Shown here one piece after another: positions 50,235 to 59,708 of a DNA stretch of 64,000 bases. The position numbers and the translations under genes were made by a program. Each line of letters begins with the position of its first letter. Position 1 is the first letter of the stretch. Under the pieces are notes generated by a model. That model was given only the letters and a program-made list of their open reading frames with translations. It did not search any database and had not been told where the DNA came from. The stretch is from contig NZ_JBHTLI010000001.1 of NCBI RefSeq assembly GCF_042678405.1, forward strand, positions 2,232,001 to 2,296,000, read 5' to 3'. This DNA comes from Salegentibacter_A chungangensis. Lineage in GTDB: Bacteria; Bacteroidota; Bacteroidia; Flavobacteriales; Flavobacteriaceae.

Positions 50235-51782
50235 CTATTGCTTCGAATCCTTTAGATCCTTATAGAAAAAGCCATACTCAAGCACCGTACGCATACGCTC
50301 CCTTTGATCGTAAGTAAAATTAGTACGGCCCGAAATATAGTCCATAAAATTATCGCGCCCATCCCCTACCTTATTATCTGAACAGGCTTGTTCTCTATAA
50401 TCCTTTGTATAAGAATAAGTGTCAGCACAATAATCGGTAGTCGCACATTTATCTATTGAAAAAGGATGGAAAAGACCAAAAGTATGACCAATCTCGTGAA
50501 TTACTACGGTACTGGTTTCCCTGATAGCCTGTTCATAGTCTATAACACAGGGTGCCACGCTCTGTATTGAAGATTCCGCAGCAGCTCCCAGAGAATTAAT
50601 TCCTTCCAGCACATTTGGTTCTACTATAAACGGATAATAAGCAAAGCCACCTGCACCAATATTATCCTGAAGCGGAACTATATAGAGATTATAATATTTT
50701 TTTCGGTCCCAGTTGAAGGCGTTACCTATGCTCTCCATCTCGTCATAACCAAACTGCCTGTCATTTGGAATATCATCTTCATTTAAAAATAAGGCCGCTA
50801 CTGCATTAAATTCCCCGTCATTCACCGGTTTCTGAAATATACCTCTGCCCTGTCTCATCCTGCTCTGTGAACCAATATCATAAGCTGCTCCATTTATTCT
50901 GTCTATCCCGGGTTCGGGAAGCAGACTCCCATTTTCATCTAAAGTGGCAAGCCTGAACCTGATAAAGGTATCAACCGCATTTGCATTTTGAGAGTTGAGT
51001 TGATTGGAAAAACCCATATTAAGTTTTTCCAGCATAGAAATTATATTACTGGCGCTTAGGTTAGAGCCTGAACCAACTGGTTCCCCAAAATGAACAATAT
51101 GGAACACCACTGGAATGGAGATCTCCTCATAATCCCTTTCGGGGCGGGCTTCTATCTCTATTATATTAGATCTTAAGTGATCTACCGTCACCATTAAGTT
51201 ATACTTCCCGCTTACATTTGTCCTGAACTCCTGGCTGCCGTAATTAACATCATTGGCAAGTATCCTGTAATTAACATCCCTAACTTCATCTCCGTTTTCA
51301 TCATAAAAGTTGATCTTGAGATTCGAAGCCGAAGTGCCGTTGGCAATAATAAGCCGGTTATCAACCTCCAGGCTAACCCAGGAAACCAAGGCGTTTTGAG
51401 GATCTATGACATTAACCGTTATGTGGTTGGATTTCAGCTCGTCTACAGTTGCAAAAAAAATATACTCCCCGGTTTGGGTTGTGGAAAAGGAATTGGATTC
51501 AGCTAATTCATTATTTACATAAAGTTCATAATCTACATCAGGAATTGGATTGCTCTCTACGTCAAAAGCTTCCACCTCAAAAGTCACCTCATCAATTCCG
51601 TCGGCAGCTAAGGTAGTGGTAGAAGATGTTAACCTGATACTTGCAGGTGACGGTCTTTCGTCTTCCTCTTTAGAACAGGAAAAGGCCATTAGTAGTATCA
51701 CCAAAAGGAAGGAAATTCTGATGAAAATTTCAGATATTAGAATAGCCCCGGGAGTTCCCGGTGAGTTAAAGAACCTTCTCAT
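50235..51782 (-). CDS. M43-like zinc metalloprotease lipoprotein with Ig-like repeats
   Basis: Protein of 515 residues. N-terminal hydrophobic segment with a lipoprotein cysteine near residue 36 (LMAFSC); the first 20 residues before it are unusually long, so a shorter start may be used. Then two Ig-like/invasin-type repeats (about 45-205, each with TTTLAADGIDEVTFEV-like and ENGDEVRDV-like strands), a protease domain starting IPVVFHIVHFGEPV, with the zinc motif VVIHEIGHTFGLFHPF (HExxHxxGxxH, about 431-446) and a Met-turn region DNFMDYIS. The fold matches pappalysin-like (M43) secreted proteases common in Bacteroidota. Substrate unknown. Confidence 0.85.
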   Translation of the reverse strand: MRRFFNSPGTPGAILISEIFIRISFLLVILLMAFSCSKEEDERPSPASIRLTSSTTTLAADGIDEVTFEVEAFDVESNPIPDVDYELYVNNELAESNSFSTTQTGEYIFFATVDELKSNHITVNVIDPQNALVSWVSLEVDNRLIIANGTSASNLKINFYDENGDEVRDVNYRILANDVNYGSQEFRTNVSGKYNLMVTVDHLRSNIIEIEARPERDYEEISIPVVFHIVHFGEPVGSGSNLSASNIISMLEKLNMGFSNQLNSQNANAVDTFIRFRLATLDENGSLLPEPGIDRINGAAYDIGSQSRMRQGRGIFQKPVNDGEFNAVAALFLNEDDIPNDRQFGYDEMESIGNAFNWDRKKYYNLYIVPLQDNIGAGGFAYYPFIVEPNVLEGINSLGAAAESSIQSVAPCVIDYEQAIRETSTVVIHEIGHTFGLFHPFSIDKCATTDYCADTYSYTKDYREQACSDNKVGDGRDNFMDYISGRTNFTYDQRERMRTVLEYGFFYKDLKDSKQ

Positions 51783-51903
51783 AATTGGACAGGGTATAGT
51801 TTGAAAACTATAATTAAAGCAATTAGAAGAGTATTTTAAACTTTATTCCTCCAACCAATTATATTAATCGATAAAGAACCGGATAGCACAGAATTTACTG
51901 TAA

Positions 51904-51937
51904 GAAAAAACCTCTCTGGTTGCCCAGAGAGGTTTTA
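51904..51937 (-). terminator. Rho-independent terminator of rpsA
   Basis: Stem AAAACCTCTCTGG (51907-51919) / CCAGAGAGGTTTT (51924-51936), A run on the left giving a T run on the minus strand; 25 bases past the rpsA stop. Confidence 0.85.
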
Positions 51938-51961
51938 TATTTATGATATAATGATCAGGAA

Positions 51962-53815
51962 TTATTTCTTCCCTTCCATCTTATCTTTTAAAGCCTGAAG
52001 GTCAGCGTTAACATCACCAATAGTGGTTTTGTCTTTGTTTTGCGCGGCTGCTTTCTTAGCGGCCTGCTTAACGATTTGCTGCTCCTCTTCTTTGTGAATA
52101 GCCATATGTGAAGCTACCACTCTCTTGAATTCTTTGTTGAACTCAATGATCTGGAACTCTGCAGATTCACCTTTCTTAAGTTTTGTTCCGTCTTCTTTTT
52201 CAAGATGTCTTTGTGGAACAAAAGCAGTGATATCCTCATTAAAGTCGATAGTAGCACCTTTGTCTACGATCTCAGAAATTTCAGCGGTGTGTTTTGTACC
52301 AACGCCAAATTCTGTTTCGTATTTATCCCAAGGATTGTCTTCAATCTGCTTGTGACCAAGGCTTAACTTACGTCCTTCAACATCAAGTTCAAGAACTACA
52401 ACCTCAAGCTCATCACCTACATTAGTGAATTCTGATGGGTGCTTGATCTTCTTAGTCCAGGAAAGATCAGAGATGTAAATAAGACCATCGATACCTTCTT
52501 CAAGCTCTACGAATACACCAAAGTTGGTGAAGTTACGTACGATCCCTTTGTGTTTAGAACCAACAGGGTACTTAGAAGTAATATCTGTCCAAGGGTCTGG
52601 AGTCAATTGCTTGATACCAAGAGACATCTTACGGTCTTCTCTGTCCAGAGTTAAGATTTGAGCTTCTACCTCATCTCCTACACTTACGAAATCCTGTGCA
52701 GATCTAAGGTGAGTACTCCAGGACATTTCAGAAACGTGAATAAGACCTTCAACACCATCGGCAACTTCGATAAATGCACCGTAATCTGCGATCACAACTA
52801 CTTTACCTTTTACTTTGTCACCAACTTTAAGGTTCTCGTCAAGGGCTTCCCAAGGATGCTTGCTTAATTGCTTAAGACCAAGCTGGATTCTTGTTTTAGC
52901 CTCATCAAAGTCTAAGATCACAACGTTTAGTTTCTGATCCAGTTCAACGATCTCATTTGGATGGTTGATTCTTGACCAGCTAAGATCTGTAATGTGTACA
53001 AGTCCGTCAACACCTCCAAGGTCAACAAATACTCCGTAAGAAGTAATGTTCTTAACGGTACCTTCAAGTACCTGACCTTTTTCAAGCTGACCGATAATTT
53101 CTTTCTTCTGCTCTTCGATATCTGCTTCGATAAGCGCTTTGTGAGATACCACAACGTTTTTGAATTCGTGGTTGATCTTCACCACTTTGAATTCCATTGT
53201 TTTACCTACATAAGCATCGTAATCACGGATAGGCTTCACGTCTATTTGAGAACCTGGCAAGAACGCCTCGATTCCAAATACGTCTACGATCATACCACCT
53301 TTAGTACGACACTTCACAAAACCGTTTACGATAAGACCTTCGTCGTGAGCTTTGTTCACACGATCCCAAGCCTTGATCACACGAGCTTTACGGTGAGAAA
53401 GGATTAACTGACCGGTTGCGTCTTCACGAACATCGATCAATACTTCTACGTCATCTCCAACTTTAAGATCTGGATTATAACGGAATTCGTTAAGAGAGAT
53501 AACTCCCTCACTCTTTGCGTTAATGTCAATGATCGCGTCACGGTCTGTAATGTTTATTACTTTTCCGGTCACAACCTCATCATCCAAAGTATCTACGAAA
53601 TTCTCTTCTACCAACTGCTCAAATTCCTCTAATTTGGAATCGTCGATAGGGTCTATCCCCTCTTCGTAGTTGTGCCAGTTGAATTCTTTAAGAAATTTCT
53701 CAGGGTTTTCCTGTTGCTCAGAAGGAGCTGGTTGAGAATCAGTAGCCATTCCTGCTACTTTTTGAACCTCAGGAGACTGATCCTGGGCTTCTTGTTTTTT
53801 AATTTCTTCAGCCAT
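51962..53815 (-). CDS. rpsA: 30S ribosomal protein S1
   Basis: Protein of 617 residues with six S1 RNA-binding domains recognisable by repeated GxVxxI..G.FV/VD elements (for example VNGFVKCRTKGGMIVDVFG, GTVKNITSYGVFVDLGG, GKVVVIADYGAFIEVADG and GIVRNFTNFGVFVELEEG). It recruits mRNA to the 30S subunit. The acidic N-terminal extension (about 85 residues, rich in Glu and Gln) is usual in Bacteroidota. Downstream of cmk on the same strand with a 206-base gap that holds its promoter or leader; terminator downstream. Confidence 0.97.
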   Translation of the reverse strand: MAEEIKKQEAQDQSPEVQKVAGMATDSQPAPSEQQENPEKFLKEFNWHNYEEGIDPIDDSKLEEFEQLVEENFVDTLDDEVVTGKVINITDRDAIIDINAKSEGVISLNEFRYNPDLKVGDDVEVLIDVREDATGQLILSHRKARVIKAWDRVNKAHDEGLIVNGFVKCRTKGGMIVDVFGIEAFLPGSQIDVKPIRDYDAYVGKTMEFKVVKINHEFKNVVVSHKALIEADIEEQKKEIIGQLEKGQVLEGTVKNITSYGVFVDLGGVDGLVHITDLSWSRINHPNEIVELDQKLNVVILDFDEAKTRIQLGLKQLSKHPWEALDENLKVGDKVKGKVVVIADYGAFIEVADGVEGLIHVSEMSWSTHLRSAQDFVSVGDEVEAQILTLDREDRKMSLGIKQLTPDPWTDITSKYPVGSKHKGIVRNFTNFGVFVELEEGIDGLIYISDLSWTKKIKHPSEFTNVGDELEVVVLELDVEGRKLSLGHKQIEDNPWDKYETEFGVGTKHTAEISEIVDKGATIDFNEDITAFVPQRHLEKEDGTKLKKGESAEFQIIEFNKEFKRVVASHMAIHKEEEQQIVKQAAKKAAAQNKDKTTIGDVNADLQALKDKMEGKK

Positions 53816-54021
53816 TGCTGATAAAAAAATTTGTATCCTGCGTTTCTCCGGAAAAAATTAAGCAAAGCGAAAACACAGAAGTGGTTTTACTATTTTGATT
53901 TTCAATCCCTTTTGATTTTCCGATCTCTTGCCAAAAAGGGAGTGCAAAAATACAACTAATTTTTTGAAAAGCCCAAAGCCGAAGAGTCTAAAATTAAGGG
54001 CATTAAGTAAAAATGCTTATT

Positions 54022-54723
54022 TTAAGCAGAAACCTGAGCAATTTTATCCTTGGCAAGTTTTACCACCTTTTCATATTGCTCCTCAAGACTCATATTAGAA
54101 TTATCAACTTCAATGGCGTCGTCTGCCTTTCTAAGCGGAGAATCCTTGCGCGTAGTATCCAGATAATCCCTTTCTTTCACATTCTCCAGGATCTCATCAT
54201 AAGAAATGTTCTCTCCTTTTTCCATCAACTCTTTATAACGACGTTCCGCTCGTTTCTCGGTAGAAGCTGTCATAAATATCTTAAGATCGGCATCGGGAAA
54301 TACCACGGTTCCAATATCACGACCGTCCATTACCACGCCTTTATCCTTCCCCATTTCCTTCTGAAGCTTAACCAGCATTTCTCTTACCTTTGGCAGAGCC
54401 GACACCTTGCTTACATGTTTGGAAACTTCCAATAAGCGGATCTCCTTTTCAACATTCTCCTTGTTCAAATAGATCTCTCCGTGGCCCAGCTCTTCATCAA
54501 AAACAAACTTAAGATTAATAAAAGGCAGGTGCCTCAGGATAGATTCCTCATCGAAATTGGTATCTGTCACAAAAAGTTTACGCATCACATATAGAGTTAC
54601 CGCACGATACATTGCGCCGGTATCTACATAGATATATCCGAGCTCCTTGGCCAGCTGTTTGGCAACGGTACTTTTTCCTGTAGATGAATAACCGTCTATT
54701 GCGATGGTGATCTTTTTGTCCAT
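54022..54723 (-). CDS. cmk: Cytidylate kinase
   Basis: Protein of 233 residues: P-loop IAIDGYSSTGKSTVAKQL (about 6-23), YVDTGAMYRAVTLY (CMP site), VVMDGRDIGTVVFPDAD and RAERRYKELMEKGE. Phosphorylates CMP/dCMP in pyrimidine salvage and synthesis. Minus strand between lon and rpsA, the usual neighbourhood of cmk and rpsA in many bacteria. Confidence 0.97.
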   Translation of the reverse strand: MDKKITIAIDGYSSTGKSTVAKQLAKELGYIYVDTGAMYRAVTLYVMRKLFVTDTNFDEESILRHLPFINLKFVFDEELGHGEIYLNKENVEKEIRLLEVSKHVSKVSALPKVREMLVKLQKEMGKDKGVVMDGRDIGTVVFPDADLKIFMTASTEKRAERRYKELMEKGENISYDEILENVKERDYLDTTRKDSPLRKADDAIEVDNSNMSLEEQYEKVVKLAKDKIAQVSA

Positions 54724-54804
54724 AGAATAATCTGTAAAATATTTTTTTGCAAAAATAATTATTTCAGGAAGGTCACAGCCTTCTTCCGCCTATAAATATA
54801 AACA

Positions 54805-54835
54805 ATTAAAAGCCCCCTGATTCGGGGGCTTTATT
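54805..54835 (-). terminator. Rho-independent terminator of lon
   Basis: Stem AAAGCCCCC (54809-54817) / GGGGGCTTT (54824-54832) directly at the lon stop. Confidence 0.85.
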
Positions 54836-57286
54836 TTATAAGGTCTTGGCATTTTTCACCTTTTGTTTGGTGATGGCCAGATCTATGACTTCGCTCATTT
54901 CGTTCACATAATGGAAAGTAAGACCTTTCAGGTATTCTTCCTTGATCTCCTTGATATCTCTTTCATTCTCTTTACAAAGAATGATCTCCTTGATACGTGC
55001 ACGCTTCGCAGCAAGTATCTTCTCCTTGATTCCTCCTACAGGCAACACTTTTCCTCTAAGGGTGATTTCACCCGTCATAGCAATATGCTTCTTGACTTTT
55101 CTCTGGGTAAATAATGAAACAAGAGAAGTTAACATAGTAATACCCGCACTAGGGCCATCTTTAGGAGTTGCCCCTTCAGGCACGTGAATATGCACATTAT
55201 ATTTTTCAAAAACCGAAGAATCCAATCCAAGCTCTTCAGCGTTTGCCTTAATATACTCCATTGCGATGGTGGCCGATTCCTTCATCACCTTACCCAGGTT
55301 TCCTGTAATGTTCAGGTTTCCTTTACCCTTAGAAAGAATTGACTCAATAAAAAGGATATCTCCTCCTACCTGTGTCCAGGCAAGGCCTGTAACCACACCG
55401 GCTACTTCATTATTTTCATATTTATCGCGTTCCAGCTTAGGACTTCCTAAAACCTCAATAATATCTTCATTGGTGATCTTGATATTGTAATCTTCTTCCA
55501 GTGCGATACTCTTGGCCGCATATCTCACCACTTTCGCGATCTGTTTTTCAAGGCCACGAACCCCGGACTCTCTGGTATAACCTTCAACGATCTTCTCCAG
55601 TTGGGGCTTTCCGATCTTAAGCTGATCTTTGGTAAGGCCGTGCTCTTTTAACTGCTTTGGAAGCAGGTGCTGCTTGGCGATCTCTACTTTCTCTTCTATG
55701 GTATATCCGGTCACGTTAATGATCTCCATACGGTCACGTAGGGCAGGCTGAATAGTGCTTAAAGTATTACTTGTGGCAATGAACATCACCTTCGAAAGAT
55801 CGAAGCCCATTTCCAGGAAGTTATCGTGGAAATCGCTGTTTTGTTCAGGGTCCAGTACTTCAAGCAAAGCCGAAGACGGATCTCCCGCATTACCCATACT
55901 CAGTTTATCGATCTCATCCAGCACAAATACAGGGTTACTGGTACCGGCTTTCTTAAGACTCTGAATGATCCTACCCGGCATCGCCCCTATATAGGTCTTA
56001 CGATGTCCGCGAATTTCAGCTTCATCACGTAAACCACCAAGGGAAATACGCACATACTCTCTTCCAAGCGCCTCGGCTATAGATTTCCCTAAAGAGGTCT
56101 TACCAACTCCGGGAGGCCCGTATAGACAAAGGATTGGAGACTTCATATCGTTACGGAGCTTAAGCACGGCAAGATATTCTATGATCCTGCGTTTTACGTC
56201 TTCAAGCCCGTAATGATCACGGTCTAATATTTTTCTTGCTCTTTTAAGGTCGAATTTATCCTTGCTGAATTCATTCCACGGAAGGTCAAGGAACAGATCC
56301 AGGTAATTGCGCTGTATAGAATATTCAGCTACCTGCGGATTCATTCTCTGCATCTTTGAAATTTCCTTTTCAAAATGCTTCTGCACCTTCTCTCCCCATT
56401 TTTTCTTTTTAGCACGCTGGCGCATTTCCTCGATCTCATCTTCGTGAGAAACACCACCAAGTTCTTCCTGGATGGTCTTCATTTGCTGGTGAAGGAAATA
56501 CTCACGCTGTTGCTGGCTCATATCGCTCTGCACCTTAGACTGAATGTCGTTTTTCAGTTCCAATTTCTGATATTCGACATTCATATGCCTTAAAGTAGCC
56601 AGGGCCCTCTCCTTAAGATCGTTGGTTTCAAGCAATTTCTGCTTATCCTCTACTGAAAGATTCATATTGGAGGAAACGAAATTAATAAGGAAAGATGAAC
56701 TCTCAATATTCTTGATCGCGAAAGAAGCTTCGGTAGGAATATTGGGACTTCCTTTAATAATCTGGAGAGCAAGCTCCTTGATAGAATCTATAATAGCCGA
56801 AAATTCCTCGTTGGCACTTTCGGGACGGGATTCCGGTACTTCTTCAATATTAGCCATCAGGTAAGGATCTTCACTTACCACTTCGGTAATATTAAATCGC
56901 TTTTTCCCCTGGATGATCACGGTTGTATTTCCATCGGGCATTTTCAAGACCCGCAGGATCCTGGCAACCACTCCAACTTTATTGATATCTTTTGCAGTAG
57001 GGTTTTCTACTTCTTCATCTTTCTGGGATACCACCCCAATGATCTTACTTCCGTTATTGGCCTCGTTGATCAATTTTATAGAAGTATCTCTCCCCGCAGT
57101 TATAGGTATTACTACCCCGGGAAACAGTACAGTATTCCGAAGCGGTAAAATTGGAAGCGCCTCGGGCAGACTCTCCCGGTTTATTTCCTCTTCATCTTCC
57201 GGCGTCATCAGAGGGATAAGATCAGCATCCTGGTCTATATCCTGTAATGACAAACTGTCAAGATTAGTAAATTTTGTTTTTGCCAT
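54836..57286 (-). CDS. lon: ATP-dependent protease La (Lon)
   Basis: Protein of 816 residues: N-terminal LON substrate domain (about 40-245, LPILPLRNTVLFPGVVIPI), coiled-coil middle, AAA+ module with Walker A LYGPPGVGKTSLGKSIAEAL (about 388-407) and Walker B VFVLDEIDKL, and the C-terminal serine-lysine protease domain with KDGPSAGITMLTSL (catalytic Ser) and GGIKEKILAAKRARIKEI (catalytic Lys). Degrades misfolded and regulatory proteins. Its own terminator sits at the end of the gene. Divergent from the sigma-factor operon across a 216-base region. Confidence 0.97.
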   Translation of the reverse strand: MAKTKFTNLDSLSLQDIDQDADLIPLMTPEDEEEINRESLPEALPILPLRNTVLFPGVVIPITAGRDTSIKLINEANNGSKIIGVVSQKDEEVENPTAKDINKVGVVARILRVLKMPDGNTTVIIQGKKRFNITEVVSEDPYLMANIEEVPESRPESANEEFSAIIDSIKELALQIIKGSPNIPTEASFAIKNIESSSFLINFVSSNMNLSVEDKQKLLETNDLKERALATLRHMNVEYQKLELKNDIQSKVQSDMSQQQREYFLHQQMKTIQEELGGVSHEDEIEEMRQRAKKKKWGEKVQKHFEKEISKMQRMNPQVAEYSIQRNYLDLFLDLPWNEFSKDKFDLKRARKILDRDHYGLEDVKRRIIEYLAVLKLRNDMKSPILCLYGPPGVGKTSLGKSIAEALGREYVRISLGGLRDEAEIRGHRKTYIGAMPGRIIQSLKKAGTSNPVFVLDEIDKLSMGNAGDPSSALLEVLDPEQNSDFHDNFLEMGFDLSKVMFIATSNTLSTIQPALRDRMEIINVTGYTIEEKVEIAKQHLLPKQLKEHGLTKDQLKIGKPQLEKIVEGYTRESGVRGLEKQIAKVVRYAAKSIALEEDYNIKITNEDIIEVLGSPKLERDKYENNEVAGVVTGLAWTQVGGDILFIESILSKGKGNLNITGNLGKVMKESATIAMEYIKANAEELGLDSSVFEKYNVHIHVPEGATPKDGPSAGITMLTSLVSLFTQRKVKKHIAMTGEITLRGKVLPVGGIKEKILAAKRARIKEIILCKENERDIKEIKEEYLKGLTFHYVNEMSEVIDLAITKQKVKNAKTL

Positions 57287-57502
57287 AATATATTTTAAGT
57301 CAAACTGTCACAGCAGTCAGGTTCTTATTTGGTTTCTTTTTCACGCTAAAGCCCTGTATGCAATACATTACTCCACTTCAGCAATCATTTATTTAAGACT
57401 AAGTCAATTCCTGTGCCACGATAAATTTTCAAGAATTTTTCTCAAAACTGTAACAAATAGAAATCAAGGCTATCTTTATAGTAGATAACAAGGCGAATTC
57501 TT

Positions 57503-58063
57503 TTGACACCAACCATCACACATACAGAAGATCTTGTTGCCAGATGTCGCGAAGGTGATCAACGGGCACAGTTAGAACTTTACGAGCGTTATTATAAGGC
57601 TATGTATAACACCGCATTGCGTATTGTTAAGGACACCGCCGAAGCGGAAGACATCATGCAGGAAGCCTTTTTAAATGCTTTTACAAAGCTGGATTCTTTT
57701 CAGGGCACTTCAACTTTTGGAGCCTGGTTAAAAAAGATCGTGGTAAACAAAAGCATTAATGCCTTTAATAAAAAAACAAGACATCCTGAGGTTAGTTATA
57801 ATGATGAATTAAGGAACGAAGCGGATGATCACGACGGGATTTTAACAGGAGAAGAACAAACAAACGAAAAGGTGAAGATGATCCTTCGGGCTCTTTCCAA
57901 ATTAAAGGAAAATTACCGCATAAGCCTTATGCTTCACCTGATTGAAGGTTACGATTATGAAGAAATATGTGAGATCCTGGATATCTCCTATGCAAATTGC
58001 AGAACAACAATATCCAGAGCCAAAGAAAGTCTGAGAAAAAAATTGATGAAATATGAAAACTGA
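57503..58063 (+). CDS. ECF-type RNA polymerase sigma factor
   Basis: Protein of 186 residues with region 2 (about 12-85: AQLELYERYYKAMYNTALRI, then EAEDIMQEAFLNAFTKLDSF) and region 4 (about 130-182: LSKLKENYRISLMLHLIEGY followed by DYEEICEILDISYANCRTTI). The start is TTG at 57503; no upstream ATG. Overlaps the next gene by 11 bases, so translation is coupled. ECF factors direct transcription of stress or envelope genes; the next gene is likely its membrane anti-sigma partner. Confidence 0.9.
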   Translation: MTPTITHTEDLVARCREGDQRAQLELYERYYKAMYNTALRIVKDTAEAEDIMQEAFLNAFTKLDSFQGTSTFGAWLKKIVVNKSINAFNKKTRHPEVSYNDELRNEADDHDGILTGEEQTNEKVKMILRALSKLKENYRISLMLHLIEGYDYEEICEILDISYANCRTTISRAKESLRKKLMKYEN

Positions 58064-58616
58064 TAATATTAACGAAATATTCAAAGACCTGGACTTTGAT
58101 CTAGCAGAACCAAAAGAGGGGCACAAGGACCGTTTTATGGAAAAGCTAAAGGCTACGCAACAGAAGGCTCCTCAAAGAAGCTCCAAGGTAAGAAGCCTCT
58201 GGGCTCCTTTTATCGGGGTGGCAGCAGCCGTGGCTCTGGCCTTCCTGCTTTTCGGAAATGCGATCAATACAGGGGTGATGGCCAAATCTGGTGACCTGGC
58301 AAGCGTTTCTCCGGAAATGAAGGAAACACAAAACTTCTATACCAACCTGATAGAGGCTGAACTACATACTCTTCAGGAAGAAAAAACACCTGAAACAGAG
58401 GTCATAGTTGAAGATGCCCTGGCTCAGATGGAAAAACTGGAAACCGAATATTCCAAGCTTAAGAAAGACCTCTTAAAAAGTGGAAAAGACAAACGTGTGA
58501 TCTACGCAATGATCAGCAATTTTCAACAACGAATCGATCTTCTGAAAAACGTTTTAGAACAAATAGAAAACATCAAAAACCTAAAAACCCAACAAAATGA
58601 AAACAATATTATATAA
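58053..58616 (+). CDS. Probable membrane anti-sigma factor / sigma partner
   Basis: Protein of 187 residues with one membrane helix (about 49-72: PFIGVAAAVALAFLLFGNAI) and a long C-terminal helical/coiled-coil part (about 90-180) rich in Glu/Lys. The first 48 residues are cytoplasmic and acidic, with FKDLDFDLAEPKEGHKDRFMEKL. There is no recognised anti-sigma domain (no HxxxCxxC), so the role is inferred only from its overlap with the sigma gene and its topology. The next gene overlaps its end by 20 bases. Confidence 0.65.
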   Translation: MKTDNINEIFKDLDFDLAEPKEGHKDRFMEKLKATQQKAPQRSSKVRSLWAPFIGVAAAVALAFLLFGNAINTGVMAKSGDLASVSPEMKETQNFYTNLIEAELHTLQEEKTPETEVIVEDALAQMEKLETEYSKLKKDLLKSGKDKRVIYAMISNFQQRIDLLKNVLEQIENIKNLKTQQNENNII

Positions 58617-59685
58617 GCTGTTCTTTATCGCTTTACTTGCACCAGGCCTTAGCTTTTGCAATAACGATTTTAACGGTAAACATACCAAGCAAAAGAAAAT
58701 TTCGAAGGAGTATACCGTCGCTGCAGATGCTACCCTGAAAATTGATAACAGCTACGGAAATATTGACATTTCTACCTGGGATCAGAACAAAGTGAGCATT
58801 GAAGTGACCATCAAGGTGAATGGTAATGATGAAGAAAAACTCAAAAAACGCCTTGATGAAATAAATGTGAGCTTTAACCAGACTTCATCTGGAGTTAGCG
58901 CCAAAACCAACTTTGGAAAGGAAAATAAATCCTGGTGGGACGAACTATTCGGTGGCAGCAACAATGTGAATATGGAAGTGAACTATGTTGTAAAGGCCCC
59001 TGAATCCAACAATGTTGACCTAAGAAACGATTACGGCGGAATCTATATCGACAAGCTTAGCGGTAACGCGAAAATATCCTGTGACTACGGAAAGATCGAT
59101 ATAGGAGAGCTTCTTGGCGGGGTGAACTACCTGAACTTCGACTATACCAAAAACAGTCATATAGATTACGTAAAAAATGCTGAGATCAACGCCGATTATT
59201 CCGAATATGTGATAGAAGAAGCCGGAAATCTCATCATTAACGCAGACTATACTTCTTCAAAAGTTATGAAAGCTGAGAATATGAAATTCGGTTGTGATTA
59301 CGGTAGTATAAATGTTGAAAAAGTAAGAAACCTGGAAGGAAACGGAGACTACCTGAGCACCAAGATCGGAAGGGTGTTTGGTTCTCTGGATCTCAAACTT
59401 GATTACGGATCGGCTTCAATTGAGAAGATCGTTGAAAGCACCAAAAGTGTTAATATAGACACAGATTACACCGGAGTAAAAATAGGTTACGATCCAGAAC
59501 AGGCATTTAGTTTTGATCTTACCACCAGTTACGGAAGCATAAAAGGCGTGGACGGTTTCGAAATTGAAAAACGCCACGAATCCGGACAGAAAAAAAGTTT
59601 TTCGGGATACAATAAATCGAAAGACAATTCAAGCAAGATCAGGATCAACACCAGTTACGGCAGTATAAGTTTTAATCAAAAATAA
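58597..59685 (+). CDS. DUF4097-like beta-helix periplasmic protein
   Basis: Protein of 362 residues with a signal peptide (cleavage near LSFCNND, about residue 21; the Cys could make it a lipoprotein, but the preceding residues do not fit a classical lipobox). The rest shows recurring strands of the kind DYGGIYIDKLSG, CDYGKIDIGEL, CDYGSINVEKV and LDYGSASIEKI, a right-handed beta-helix/DUF4097-like adhesin fold. Function unknown. Genes of this type often follow an ECF sigma factor and anti-sigma in flavobacteria. 20-base overlap with the upstream gene. Confidence 0.75.
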   Translation: MKTILYKLFFIALLAPGLSFCNNDFNGKHTKQKKISKEYTVAADATLKIDNSYGNIDISTWDQNKVSIEVTIKVNGNDEEKLKKRLDEINVSFNQTSSGVSAKTNFGKENKSWWDELFGGSNNVNMEVNYVVKAPESNNVDLRNDYGGIYIDKLSGNAKISCDYGKIDIGELLGGVNYLNFDYTKNSHIDYVKNAEINADYSEYVIEEAGNLIINADYTSSKVMKAENMKFGCDYGSINVEKVRNLEGNGDYLSTKIGRVFGSLDLKLDYGSASIEKIVESTKSVNIDTDYTGVKIGYDPEQAFSFDLTTSYGSIKGVDGFEIEKRHESGQKKSFSGYNKSKDNSSKIRINTSYGSISFNQK

Positions 59686-59708
59686 TCATCAATCAAAAAT
59701 TAAAAACA